64,000 nucleotides of DNA from Kuenenia sp039794105 (GCF_039794105.1 NZ_JBDIWA010000002.1:124001-188000), one strand, 5' to 3'; shown: positions 26,330-35,016, numbered from the stretch's first letter. Program-made: numbers and translations. Notes: a model not told the origin generated them from the letters alone.

Positions 26330-28819
26330 ATGCAAAGACCTGTCATTCCCATTACAATTTTATTTCTCTGCGGTATTTACCTTGGATCTCAGACAAAAAT
26401 CCCCCTTTCCTTAACCCTTGGAATATGTCTGTTCTTCTGGATAGTATGTTTTTTCACCTTATTTTTAAACAAAAGTTGCGTATTCCTGCTGCCATCGTTG
26501 TCTGTTTTTATCATTATCCTTGCCGTTGCCTACTTCGATTGCCGTAATGATTTTATCCCACGCAATCACATTGAACACGCGCTGGGTACGCAAAAATCTT
26601 TACTCCGCATAAAGGGAGCAATTGTCAAACCTCCCATTATTTTGGAGGTAAACGCACATAATAAACTATTTCTGAATCGCCAATCAAATACCTTTGGGGA
26701 AAAATCTCACCATAAAATATCCTTCATACTGCAGGCAAAAGAAATGAAAACCGTATCCGGATGGGAAGAAATATTTGGACACATCAAGGTTACCGTATAC
26801 CTGCAGGACGAGGAATCGGTTTCAGGCATCACATTACAACAATTAGTCTACGGCCAACGAGTGGAATTGCTTGGTCACGCATATCTTCCCAAAACACCAG
26901 GCAACCCCGGAGAGTTTAACTATGAAAATTATCTAAAGAGGCAAAAACCGTCTATTAATTCCTTAATGACCATACTACACATAAATAACATAAAAATAGC
27001 AGACCCCGCGTCCCGCAGCCGGTTTTATAGTTTTATATACGCTTTAAGAAATTACTTAAACAACATCATTTACACTCACGCTTTCAGTAATAGTGCTCCG
27101 TTAATCAGCAGCATGTTATTAGGCAACAGGGCGGGGGTATCGGTAGAAACAATTGATACTTTTGCAAAAACAGGGATCATTCACTTCATAGCCATCAGCG
27201 GTTTCCATGTAGGAATAGTAATAGTTACCGCGCTGTTGCCGCTGCGCGCCCTGGGCGTCAATCAAACGGCGACCATAGGTATAATAGTGTTCGTTACCAT
27301 TTTATATGCACTTTTAACGGGCTTTAACCCACCGGTGCAACGTGCGGGCATCATGGCCATTGTTTTCTTTTGCGGCTATTTGGTGCATAGGCAATGGGAC
27401 ATCACCAGCAGTATTTTTACGGCAATATTATTTATTCTCCTGCAAAATCCATCAGACCTTTTCAGCATTGGGTTTCAGTTGTCAATCATGGCAACGATGG
27501 GCATTGTTTATGGTGCGCCAAAGATTGAGGCAGTGTTATTTAAGACTGCTTTGTTTGTAGAAAAATTACAGGCGTCTGAAGAACGAGGCAGGTTGTTTTT
27601 TATAAAAAAATATGTACGTAAACTCTTTTGCGTCTCTCTGGCCGCGTGGATTGCCACCCTGCCACTCACCGCATATTACTTTCATCTTTTCACGCCATAC
27701 GTATCCGTAATAAGCATCATAGTGTTTCCCTTATTCTGGGTTATCATTGTCAGCGGGATTGTTTTATTACTCTTCGGGACCATATTTCCTCCATTCGCTT
27801 CAGTTTTTGCATGGCTGGCGTCTGTTGCCGATATCGGATTGGAATCAATTGTTTCAACGTTGTCTTTCCTGCCGTATTCCCATTTTTATGTGATTGGGCC
27901 TTCTTTAACAGGGATTTTCGCCTATTATTTGCTGCTCTTCTTCCTTCTTTATCGCACGTATTTATCAATACACTATGTTCATATTGTACTATGGGGGCTG
28001 ATAAGCGCTAATGTTCTCACCTTCTCCGGTATAATAAAATTCAGGCCACATGCTTTAAAAGTGACCTGCTTAGATGTTGGGCATGGCGCGGCCCTATTTA
28101 TTCAATTCCCCAACGGGAAAAATATCCTGTACGATGCAGGTACATGGCACAATTATGATGTGGGAAAACAAATCGTTGCGCCTTTTTTATGGAGTGAAAA
28201 AATCAAAAAAATCGACCTGGTAATTTTATCCCACGAACACAATGATCACTGGAGCGGTTTGCCTTCAATCATTGAAAGATTCAATGTAAAACGAATGTAT
28301 TCACAACCATATTTTTTCCAATCTGAAATAGGCCATATAATACTCGAACGTCTCCGTAAAAAAAATATTCACACCGCAGCGCTTTCCCATGGATTAGAGA
28401 TAAAAGGTTTTGAACCCGCAACGGTAAAGATACTCCATCCCTCTTTTTCCCCTTCATCTTCTTTATCAACAAATGATAATTCCTGCGTAGTGAAGATTGA
28501 ATATTCCGGGCATTCCATTCTTTTATGTGGTGATATTCAAAAGCAAGGGATAAACACGCTCTTATCAGAACAGCAGGCAGTCAGGTCAGACATTGTACAG
28601 ATACCGCATCACGGCTCTTATTCCGTAAACTTGCCGCAGTTTATCAATAGGGTTCAGCCGTCATATGCTTTTATCAATTCGCAGCATAATACGGTATCCC
28701 ACATGACAACTAATACATTAAATGATTACCATGTCGTAACAACGCAAACGCATCGGGATGGGGCTATAACATTTTTACTAAACAAGAATGGCATAATGTA
28801 CTCTACTCACAAAAATTAA
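26330..28819 (+). CDS. comEC: ComEC/Rec2-family DNA-uptake channel protein
   Basis: 829 aa. N-terminal membrane segments and an OB-like DUF4131 region (about 1-230) precede the ComEC competence domain (about 240-560, many helices; IHFIAISGFHVGI and NPPVQRAGIMA are family hallmarks). The C-terminal metallo-beta-lactamase domain has LSHEHNDHWSG and LLCGDIQKQ followed by IPHHGSY. ComEC carries single-stranded DNA across the inner membrane during transformation; the last domain probably degrades the other strand. The pilus-like cluster downstream could supply the matching outer machinery. ATG at 26330, no clear ribosome binding site. Confidence 0.93.
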   Translation: MQRPVIPITILFLCGIYLGSQTKIPLSLTLGICLFFWIVCFFTLFLNKSCVFLLPSLSVFIIILAVAYFDCRNDFIPRNHIEHALGTQKSLLRIKGAIVKPPIILEVNAHNKLFLNRQSNTFGEKSHHKISFILQAKEMKTVSGWEEIFGHIKVTVYLQDEESVSGITLQQLVYGQRVELLGHAYLPKTPGNPGEFNYENYLKRQKPSINSLMTILHINNIKIADPASRSRFYSFIYALRNYLNNIIYTHAFSNSAPLISSMLLGNRAGVSVETIDTFAKTGIIHFIAISGFHVGIVIVTALLPLRALGVNQTATIGIIVFVTILYALLTGFNPPVQRAGIMAIVFFCGYLVHRQWDITSSIFTAILFILLQNPSDLFSIGFQLSIMATMGIVYGAPKIEAVLFKTALFVEKLQASEERGRLFFIKKYVRKLFCVSLAAWIATLPLTAYYFHLFTPYVSVISIIVFPLFWVIIVSGIVLLLFGTIFPPFASVFAWLASVADIGLESIVSTLSFLPYSHFYVIGPSLTGIFAYYLLLFFLLYRTYLSIHYVHIVLWGLISANVLTFSGIIKFRPHALKVTCLDVGHGAALFIQFPNGKNILYDAGTWHNYDVGKQIVAPFLWSEKIKKIDLVILSHEHNDHWSGLPSIIERFNVKRMYSQPYFFQSEIGHIILERLRKKNIHTAALSHGLEIKGFEPATVKILHPSFSPSSSLSTNDNSCVVKIEYSGHSILLCGDIQKQGINTLLSEQQAVRSDIVQIPHHGSYSVNLPQFINRVQPSYAFINSQHNTVSHMTTNTLNDYHVVTTQTHRDGAITFLLNKNGIMYSTHKN

Positions 28820-28851
28820 TCCCTGACAATAAAAGCATTACAGTTTTTTGC

Positions 28852-28880
28852 TTGATTTGTTTTTTTGTTTGTGATAGAAG
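28852..28880 (+). promoter_or_regulatory. Candidate promoter of riboswitch 1
   Basis: TTGATT (28852-28857) and TAGAAG (28875-28880) with a 17-base T-rich spacer lie just upstream of the aptamer at 28900. The -10 match is weak. Confidence 0.3.
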
Positions 28881-28899
28881 CTAAGGGTAAGTACCAGAC

Positions 28900-28983
28900 A
28901 ATTTGAAAAAAGGCAAACCAACCGTGAGGTTGGGACGCAAAGCCATGGGTCTTTCTTAAAGAAGAATGCCAGGTTGCCAGATT
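28900..28983 (+). ncRNA. c-di-GMP-I (GEMM) riboswitch aptamer 1
   Basis: The sequence holds the GEMM-I core: AAGGCAAACC, a P2 stem AACC-GTGA-GGTT closed by a GNRA tetraloop, then GGGACGCAAAGCC and, after a variable P3 arm, AATGCCAGGTTGCC. AATTTG (28900-28905) pairs with CAGATT (28978-28983) to close P1. By comparison with the Vc2 aptamer the ligand-contacting G20 and A47 equivalents appear present, favouring c-di-GMP over cGAMP, though this needs alignment. A terminator follows at 29057. No gene lies directly behind it. Confidence 0.9.
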
Positions 28984-29056
28984 TAGCGTAAAAGGAACTT
29001 TTGCTTTGTTAAAAGGTAAGGCTATTTTATTTTTTGCAAAGTAAAAAAAATGCTAA

Positions 29057-29098
29057 GGCCCATGCGTCAGATATTCAGTCTGCCATGGGTCTTTTTTT
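29057..29098 (+). terminator. Riboswitch 1 expression-platform terminator
   Basis: GGCCCATG...CATGGGTC forms a long stem with a seven-T run at 29092-29098. The 5' arm (CCCAT) can alternatively pair with ATGGGTC in the aptamer's P3 arm (about 28945-28951), which would make an antiterminator. Ligand binding would then favour the terminator (an OFF switch). Confidence 0.75.
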
Positions 29099-29147
29099 AT
29101 GGTTGAAGGAGAGAAGGATATTTAGCGTGTAATTGTTTCAGATTTTT

Positions 29148-29309
29148 GTAACACTTTAGTCTTTTGAAAAACTCCAACAATGTAGCGAGACGAAGTTCGT
29201 CGCATCAAAAAAAGCAGTGCGATAAGGAATAGGGTCTACGCAAGACAAAGCGACGAACCTGGTTGCACTACAAATGATCATATCCAGTTTCAAAAGACTA
29301 AAGTGTTAC
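29148..29309. mobile_element. 162-bp inverted-repeat element between the riboswitches
   Basis: Terminal arms of about 22 bp, GTAACACTTTAGTCTTTTGA (from 29148) and its complement ending at 29309. The 7-mer GATTTTT occurs on each side (29141-29147, 29310-29316) and may be a target duplication. A partial copy is at 34912-35016, and isolated ends occur near 17833, 29620 and 54575. The inner sequence holds GTAGCGAGACGAAGTTCGTC, an imperfect stem. No ORF. Confidence 0.65.
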
Positions 29310-29447
29310 GATTTTTTGGTGAAGAAATAACCTCCACCCCACCCCTGCCCCTGTGGTAGGCCAGGCATACTTGCCTGGCATTACGATGACAAGCGTAAAC
29401 GTTTGTTATGCCAATAAGGGGAATTGGGAAAGTCCTCTCTTGGGAGA

Positions 29448-29487
29448 CCACCCCTTAGTCCCCTCCCGGGAGGGGACTAAGGGGTGG
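29448..29487. repeat. Perfect 40-bp palindrome
   Basis: CCACCCCTTAGTCCCCTCCC is followed at once by its exact complement, centred on CCCGGG at 29467/29468. It lies in the gene-free 29310-29740 stretch, which also has a GCCAGGCA/TGCCTGGC stem near 29360-29381. Such loop-free palindromes are often unstable in replication. Confidence 0.85.
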
Positions 29488-29741
29488 GTAAAAACAAAAG
29501 CCGTTGGTTTTTTATCTTTAAAATCCAACCGGATTAACATCTACAACAGAACAAAGCCGCCGCCAAAGGCAAGCTGATTCAGCCCTGGTTCTCAAACCGG
29601 AATCAGGGAATGAGCATTTTTACTTCTTCAAAAGACTAAAGCGTTATGATTATTTACCGATTACTTCCAATAACTGCAACTAACGGATAAGGAGATGAAA
29701 CATGCTTGTAAAAAAAATATAATGTAACTAAAAACAAAAAC

Positions 29742-29825
29742 AATTTGAAAAAAGGCAAACCAATCGTGAGGTTGGGACGCAAAGCCACGGGTCTTCAGGA
29801 GAGAAGAATGCCAGGTTACCAAATT
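29742..29825 (+). ncRNA. c-di-GMP-I (GEMM) riboswitch aptamer 2
   Basis: This is a second complete GEMM-I core: AAGGCAAACC, P2 AATC-GTGA-GGTT, GGGACGCAAAGCC, then AATGCCAGGTTACC. P1 is the perfect pair AATTTG (29742-29747)/CAAATT (29820-29825). It is about 85% identical to aptamer 1, with changes that keep pairing. A weak -10-like TATAAT lies at 29718-29723. The first long gene behind it is the TPR protein at 30146, followed by cvpA, miaA and the pilus cluster. Confidence 0.92.
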
Positions 29826-29978
29826 CAGTCGGTAAAAGATTTTATTTAACGTTCTTAACATATCTTGCATAGCTTTTGTATGCTTCGGCGCAGGTATTGC
29901 AGTGGTAATAATGCATTCGTCAATGCCTGCTCTATGAACTTTAAATAATACGGTATTTACCTTCTCATTGTGTAACGA

Positions 29979-30024
29979 AGACCCGGACGTAAGATGCCAA
30001 TATCTGCACCGGGTCTTTTTTTTT
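29979..30024 (+). terminator. Riboswitch 2 expression-platform terminator
   Basis: AGACCCGG (29979-29986) pairs with CCGGGTCT (30009-30016), continued by AAGAT/ATCT, with nine Ts to 30024. The sequence GAAGACCCG of the 5' arm also complements CGGGTCTTC of the aptamer P3 arm (about 29788-29796), giving a clear antiterminator alternative. Between aptamer and terminator are about 150 bases that can fold (GCAGGTATTG/CAATGCCTGC, about 29895-29925). Just after it, AAAGGAGG at 30029-30036 is a strong ribosome binding site 12 bases before a six-codon ORF (ATG at 30049). Confidence 0.8.
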
Positions 30025-30145
30025 GATGAAAGGAGGTTTTTCCGCAAAATGATTTTAATATGCTGCTGAATACTATTAAATCATACCGGTACGGCAGCAA
30101 GTATACTGCATACTTTTAGGCAAATTTTTTTACTACTCTATTACC

Positions 30146-31087
30146 ATGTCTACCACAATGAACAAGAAAACATTAGCACGAAAATTGTTTGCGGAAGGGA
30201 AAAAATATGACCGCCTTTTCCCAAATTCGGAACAAGCAATAGATGCTTACAAACAAAGCCTTAAGAATGATAGTGCCTTCACTGATGCCTATGTAAAACT
30301 GGGATTTATCTACCTTGCCAGAAACGATTACGGCGAGGCGCTCCATTATCTGCAAAAAGCAGCCTCATTAGAACCTGATAATGCAGAAACACTTAACAAC
30401 CTTGGCTATGTTTATGAAAAAATATTTCGGTTTGCCAGTGCAAAACGAATGTACAAAAAAGCCTTAACAATAAATCCTGAAAATATTGAGGCGCTGGTTA
30501 ACATCGCTAAAATTCTGGAGTTGGAAGGTAACTACAACGGAGCAGCAGAACAATATAAAAACACTATCGCACGCTACCCTGACGCCATTTTCCCGCATTT
30601 CTGCCTGGCAGTTCTCTATGATACGCATGATATGTTTGACGATGCGATAAGAGAATATGAACTTGTTTTGGAAAAAGACCCTCATTATGTAAAGGCACTG
30701 TTTAATCTGGGAAGTCTTTACGCCCAATTAGGGAATAGCAATGAGGCTATCATGCTTCTGAAACGGGCTTCTGAATTGAATCCGCATGAAGTAATAATCC
30801 TCAACAAACTGGGGGAAATGTATTTATTCATTTCAAATTATTCTGCCGCAGAACAAGCCTTAAAACAATCCATTGCATCAAACCCGTTTCAGGAGGAGGT
30901 ACAGGTGCGTATTATACAAGCTCAATATTTACAGTACTGTTCAAATCCCGAAACAACAAAAAAAGAGGAAATTATCCTAAGAATCCATTTTGTCCTCTCA
31001 TTGTATTCCTATAATAAAACGTGCCGGGAAATTTTAAACGCTTTGAATAAGCAATACCATTTTGGCGAGTTCAGAGGGGATTTTTAA
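30146..31087 (+). CDS. Tetratricopeptide repeat protein
   Basis: 313 aa of about seven TPR units (for example DAYVKLGFIYLARNDYGEAL, then AETLNNLGYVYEKI) from residue 15 to 250, with a helical C-terminal tail. No signal peptide, so probably a cytosolic scaffold. Two bases separate its stop from cvpA, so the two form an operon. It is the first gene behind the tandem c-di-GMP riboswitches and thus the most likely regulated target. In pilus or secretion systems TPR proteins often act as pilotins or assembly scaffolds (PilF type), but that is inference. The start at 30146 (MSTTMNKKT) has an alternative ATG four codons later. Confidence 0.85.
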   Translation: MSTTMNKKTLARKLFAEGKKYDRLFPNSEQAIDAYKQSLKNDSAFTDAYVKLGFIYLARNDYGEALHYLQKAASLEPDNAETLNNLGYVYEKIFRFASAKRMYKKALTINPENIEALVNIAKILELEGNYNGAAEQYKNTIARYPDAIFPHFCLAVLYDTHDMFDDAIREYELVLEKDPHYVKALFNLGSLYAQLGNSNEAIMLLKRASELNPHEVIILNKLGEMYLFISNYSAAEQALKQSIASNPFQEEVQVRIIQAQYLQYCSNPETTKKEEIILRIHFVLSLYSYNKTCREILNALNKQYHFGEFRGDF

Positions 31088-31089
31088 AA

Positions 31090-31623
31090 ATGAATTGGAT
31101 TGATATAATACTATCTGTAGTTCTTTGTATTTCGGTTATTTTTGGCTTTGTTGACGGACCAATATGCCAAATTCTTAGAATCTGCAGTTTGTTTCTCTCT
31201 TTTTGTGTGGCGCTTTTTTACCATGCAGTCGTAAGCAACATTTTTTGCAATGTGTTTTCGGTTTCATTGCACAATGTATTAAGTTATTTCATCCTGTTCG
31301 GCCTTGCAGCGCTTATAACCACTATTATTGCAGATTTTCCCAAAAACATGATCGACAATTTGAAAATGGGCGGTTGGTATAATGTATTGGGCGCAGTATT
31401 AGGATTTGTTAAAGGGACAATCCTGTGTGGTGCAATCATATTCGGTATCCTCAATTTGTGCTCCAAGCCGGCATACGAAATGGTTTGCACCTCGAAAATA
31501 GCGACGGCAATGGGAAATGGAATGAAAAATGTAGCATCAATTACCTCAAATAATTTTTCTAACCCCCTGAAGAAAAACAGAGGGTCAGACAATGCAAAAA
31601 TGGCAAAAGGTACGGAATTTTAA
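31090..31623 (+). CDS. cvpA: CvpA family membrane protein
   Basis: 177 aa with four predicted membrane helices. MNWIDIILSVVLCISVIFGF at the start and GGWYNVLGAVLGFVKGTILC in the second half match CvpA, required for colicin V production in E. coli and linked elsewhere to envelope integrity. The basic, polar tail (about 150-177) is cytosolic. It starts two bases after the TPR gene and is co-transcribed with it. Confidence 0.85.
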   Translation: MNWIDIILSVVLCISVIFGFVDGPICQILRICSLFLSFCVALFYHAVVSNIFCNVFSVSLHNVLSYFILFGLAALITTIIADFPKNMIDNLKMGGWYNVLGAVLGFVKGTILCGAIIFGILNLCSKPAYEMVCTSKIATAMGNGMKNVASITSNNFSNPLKKNRGSDNAKMAKGTEF

Positions 31624-31669
31624 ATTAGTTTGGGTTTGGTAGCGACTTTGTTCTGTTATTACTCTTAAT

Positions 31670-31755
31670 GTAGAGACGCATTGCATGCGTCTCTCTGTTA
31701 TGTCAACGTTTTCATTACGTGCAGCAGTTTCCATACGCATGCAATGCGTCTCTAC
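31670..31755. repeat. GTAGAGACGC inverted-repeat element, copy A
   Basis: Arms GTAGAGACGCATTGCATGCG (from 31670) and its complement ending at 31755 flank a 44-bp centre. Each arm contains the 8-bp palindrome GCATGC-rich core, so the element can fold in two ways. A copy with related left flank (AAATTAG...TTTGG) is at 42722-42806. It occupies part of the 316-bp gap before miaA; the rest is AT-rich without signals I recognise. Confidence 0.75.
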
Positions 31756-31939
31756 AAAAATATTGAAATTCCTAAACGTTAAATCAGGCTGGGTTTTAAA
31801 AGATAAAACGAATTTTGTAAACAAGCCGGAATTACATTTATTTTGCTTATTATAAATCATTTTGTATAATGCTGTTACGGTTTTCACCTTAAAAATATAA
31901 TAAAAACATCCTGGCTTTTAATAACAGAAAAATAATTGC

Positions 31940-32899
31940 ATGTCACATAAAATCTGCATACTCACAGGCCCCACCGCAAGTGGAAAATCGCAAATTGCCA
32001 TAAAAATAGCTGAAAAAACCGGGGCAGAGATTGTTTCCGCGGACTCTATGTTAATTTATCGCGGCATGGATATTGGCACGGAAAAGCCCTGCGTTGAGGT
32101 AAGAACCAAAATTCCCCATCATTTAATAGATATTAGGGACCCGTGGGAAGAGTACAGTGTAGGAAATTATATAAAAGACTTTGAAATCGTCACGAATAAT
32201 CTGTATGAGCAGGAAAAACCCTTCATTGTTGTTGGCGGCACGGCGCTTTATCTTAAAGCGATCATGGATGGCTTATTTGATGGCCCTCCGGCAAATTGGG
32301 AATATCGGAACCGATTAAAAACAATCGCAAAAGAACAAGGAACAGAGTATTTATACCATATGCTTGAAACAATTGATCCAAAGACCTCCAGCCGGCTACA
32401 TTCCAATGATCAGCGAAGGATAATCAGGGCGCTTGAGGTTTTTCAACAAACGGGGGCAAGCATTTCTTCTTACCAAACCCAGTTCGGGAATAAAAATCCA
32501 AAATACCACTGCATTGTGGTGGCGATTATGCATGATCGCAAAGAATTGTACCGGCGTATAGAATCACGTGTGGATGATATGTTTTCGCGGGGTCTTGCCG
32601 ATGAAGTGAAAACCTTGATGAGTAACCCCCTGGGATTAAGCAAACAAGCCTCTCAAGCGCTTGGATACAAAGAGGTTATTGATTTACTGAGAGGGAATTA
32701 TTTGCTTCCGGATGCAGTCAATGCAATCAAACAAGGCACCCGCCGGTTCGCAAAAAGGCAAATGACCTGGTTTAGAAGTTTCTCCGATATTCACTGGGTC
32801 ACAGCAGATTTACCCGAAAATGCCGATTTCCTTGCAGAAAGCATCCTGGATTACTTTGCTCTGAAAAATCCTGCACTGAACAAAACTTTTGCTTGCTGA
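31940..32899 (+). CDS. miaA: tRNA dimethylallyltransferase
   Basis: 319 aa, full length for MiaA, which adds a dimethylallyl group to N6 of A37 in tRNAs reading UNN codons. P-loop GPTASGKS at 8-15, DSMLIYRGMDIGTEKP (substrate/tRNA-binding loop), PHHLIDIRDP and the C-terminal RRFAKRQMTWFR are all intact. It lies between the TPR-cvpA pair and the pilus cluster, so it may share a transcript with them without functional connection. Confidence 0.96.
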   Translation: MSHKICILTGPTASGKSQIAIKIAEKTGAEIVSADSMLIYRGMDIGTEKPCVEVRTKIPHHLIDIRDPWEEYSVGNYIKDFEIVTNNLYEQEKPFIVVGGTALYLKAIMDGLFDGPPANWEYRNRLKTIAKEQGTEYLYHMLETIDPKTSSRLHSNDQRRIIRALEVFQQTGASISSYQTQFGNKNPKYHCIVVAIMHDRKELYRRIESRVDDMFSRGLADEVKTLMSNPLGLSKQASQALGYKEVIDLLRGNYLLPDAVNAIKQGTRRFAKRQMTWFRSFSDIHWVTADLPENADFLAESILDYFALKNPALNKTFAC

Positions 32900-32954
32900 A
32901 AAGACATAAAATATCTTTTTGAAGATTGTACCCACAAAGCACACCGAGTCCACG

Positions 32955-34724
32955 ATGAAAAAAAGCGCAAAAATGAGGTTTTTACCGGGCAATATGAAAA
33001 TGATGCATTTATTAAAATTACGAAAACATGCTGATACCTGCAAACCTGCTTCGCAAAAAAGGACATCCTTCTTTAAACAGCACAATACAAAAACAGTATT
33101 GGGGCTGGATATTGGCGATAATGCATTAAAAGCGGTAAAGATTAGTAAAAAAAATAATGAAGTAACCGTTGTGGACTTTGATATCATTGAATACCCTACT
33201 GCCCTGCCAAATCCAAAATTACTGGAATCTCATTACATCAGAGATGCAATTAAAACCTTTCTCTCAAAGCATGCTTTCAGCAAAAAAACGGACGTCGTAG
33301 TCTCCGTTCCAGGACAGCTTGCCTTGTCAAGATTCAGCACTATTCCTTTTGTGAGCAAAAAACAATTAAAACGTCTTGTCCATTTCGAGGCGCAACAGCA
33401 GATACCGTTTGATCTTGAAGGCGTTGTGTGGGATTATCATCAATTATCCGGACGAACGCCAAATGAAGAAGGCATCGAAATTGGATTTTTTGCGTCAAAA
33501 CGGGAAACACTCAATTATATCATAAACAATATCTCTTTCCCGGAGTTCAACCTGACCAGCATACTTATTTCACCGTTAGCAATATATAATCTGGTCCTTT
33601 TCGATCAACACGTAAAAGGCCCAACCATCATCGTCAACAGAGAAGAAGAAAATACCGACCTTATCATTATTGATGACGCGCACTTTTGGCTGAGAACTAT
33701 TCCATTGCATGAGGTAAATGCAGATTTTGTGAAAGAAATACAAAGGTCTCTGGAATATTATAAATCCTTGAGTAAAAGCACAGACTCGGTCAATTTCGAA
33801 AAACTCCTGCTTGTCGGGAATAAATCAAATGATCCGTTATTACAAAAAACCATTCAGGACAATTTCACCTATAATGTTGAATTATTAAATACTTTAAATA
33901 ACATAAGAATTTCCAGCACAGTTGACCAAGCCCTTTTCTCCGGTAATTGTGCTTCATTAAGTGTTGCACTGGGGCTAGCCCTTCAAGGCGCCGGACTGGG
34001 AAAAACAGCGATTAATTTACTGCCCAAAGAGCGAATATTAGCCGCACAGATAGCGAAAATGAAACCCTATGCAGTTGCAGCCCTTGGATGTTTTGCGTTG
34101 TTAGTAGCCATTCAATACGTTGGGCTTCGCTCCCATATTTCCAAATTCAACAACGCACGAAATTATCACCAGGCGATTCTGCAAAATGTGAAAAACCTTG
34201 AAAACACTTATAAAAAAACGGATAAAATTTTCAATGAAAAAAAATCCGAACTGGAATTCATATCATCCATAGACCCCGCGCGATTTTTTTGGATTGAATC
34301 AACTGAAAAATTACTGGCGTCGATTCCAGACAATGTCTCAATAAACTCCCTGCAATCTTCATGGATAGACCCTGATGCGTTAAATATCGGCGAAGGCAAG
34401 GTGAAGAAAAATCAAAAGGATGGCATAGTGAAAAAATGTCTTCTTATGGGCATAAGAGGAGAAAGCAGAGAACCTGGCATACGTTATATCGAAGAGCATG
34501 TCTTGCAACCGATTAAGAATCTAGCGCTTTCCGGACAAAAAGTCGCGGCATTTAAAAATATTGAACTTGTCCCCAACTCCTGCCGTCAGGTATATTCTGA
34601 AACCGACGCAACGGAGTGTATCAGCTTTGAAATACGGTGGCTGGTAAAATCACAGGAAGAAATTATCACAGAATCGGAAAAAATGGACTTACAGGAAGAA
34701 AAAAATAATTCCAGCGGTATGTAA
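32955..34724 (+). CDS. PilM/GspL-like actin-fold protein fused to a PilN-like domain
   Basis: 589 aa from the ATG at 32955 (a TTG at 32919 and several ATGs up to 33003 are alternatives; none has a strong ribosome binding site). The N-terminal actin-like domain (about residues 45-350) has TVLGLDIGDNALKAVKIS, VVVSVPGQ and FEAQQQIPFDLEG as in PilM. One membrane helix (AAVAL-type, about 372-392) follows, then a coiled coil and a periplasmic PilN-like domain. PilM alone is near 350 aa, so this equals a PilM-PilN fusion with the layout of type II secretion GspL. It would link the cytosolic ATPase to the periplasmic platform. First gene of the pilus/secretion cluster. Confidence 0.85.
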   Translation: MKKSAKMRFLPGNMKMMHLLKLRKHADTCKPASQKRTSFFKQHNTKTVLGLDIGDNALKAVKISKKNNEVTVVDFDIIEYPTALPNPKLLESHYIRDAIKTFLSKHAFSKKTDVVVSVPGQLALSRFSTIPFVSKKQLKRLVHFEAQQQIPFDLEGVVWDYHQLSGRTPNEEGIEIGFFASKRETLNYIINNISFPEFNLTSILISPLAIYNLVLFDQHVKGPTIIVNREEENTDLIIIDDAHFWLRTIPLHEVNADFVKEIQRSLEYYKSLSKSTDSVNFEKLLLVGNKSNDPLLQKTIQDNFTYNVELLNTLNNIRISSTVDQALFSGNCASLSVALGLALQGAGLGKTAINLLPKERILAAQIAKMKPYAVAALGCFALLVAIQYVGLRSHISKFNNARNYHQAILQNVKNLENTYKKTDKIFNEKKSELEFISSIDPARFFWIESTEKLLASIPDNVSINSLQSSWIDPDALNIGEGKVKKNQKDGIVKKCLLMGIRGESREPGIRYIEEHVLQPIKNLALSGQKVAAFKNIELVPNSCRQVYSETDATECISFEIRWLVKSQEEIITESEKMDLQEEKNNSSGM

Positions 34725-34911
34725 ACTATGTCTCATTTGCACCTGAATCTTAAAGCGTAAAAAGCGCATAGTGTTTTGTATGTAATTTATGATAACCATG
34801 GAATGAATTATGGGATAATCAGCAACAATTTAGTTTTTTTAAACCGTAGGGGCGGAGTATATAAACGGTTGCTGCTCGTTCCTCACTTGAAATCTCTAAG
34901 CCCGCTAAGCA

Positions 34912-35016
34912 CATAAAAAAAGTTGTGCGATAAGGAATAGGGTCTACTCAAATAGTGCGACGAACCTCGTCGCACTACAAATGACAATTTCCAGTTTCAA
35001 AAGACTAAAGTGTTAC
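34912..35016. repeat. Partial copy of the 162-bp element
   Basis: It matches the right part of 29148-29309: GTGCGATAAGGAATAGGGTC, a perfect 11-bp stem TAGTGCGACGA/TCGTCGCACTA (34953-34977) and the end AAAAGACTAAAGTGTTAC to 35016. The left end is lost. It lies in the 334-bp gap 34725-35058; the rest of the gap shows no gene. Confidence 0.7.

Noticed and set aside
29353..29577. 74-codon + strand frame between the riboswitches
   Set aside because: It reads across the 40-bp palindrome and simple sequence, with no ribosome binding site or similarity.
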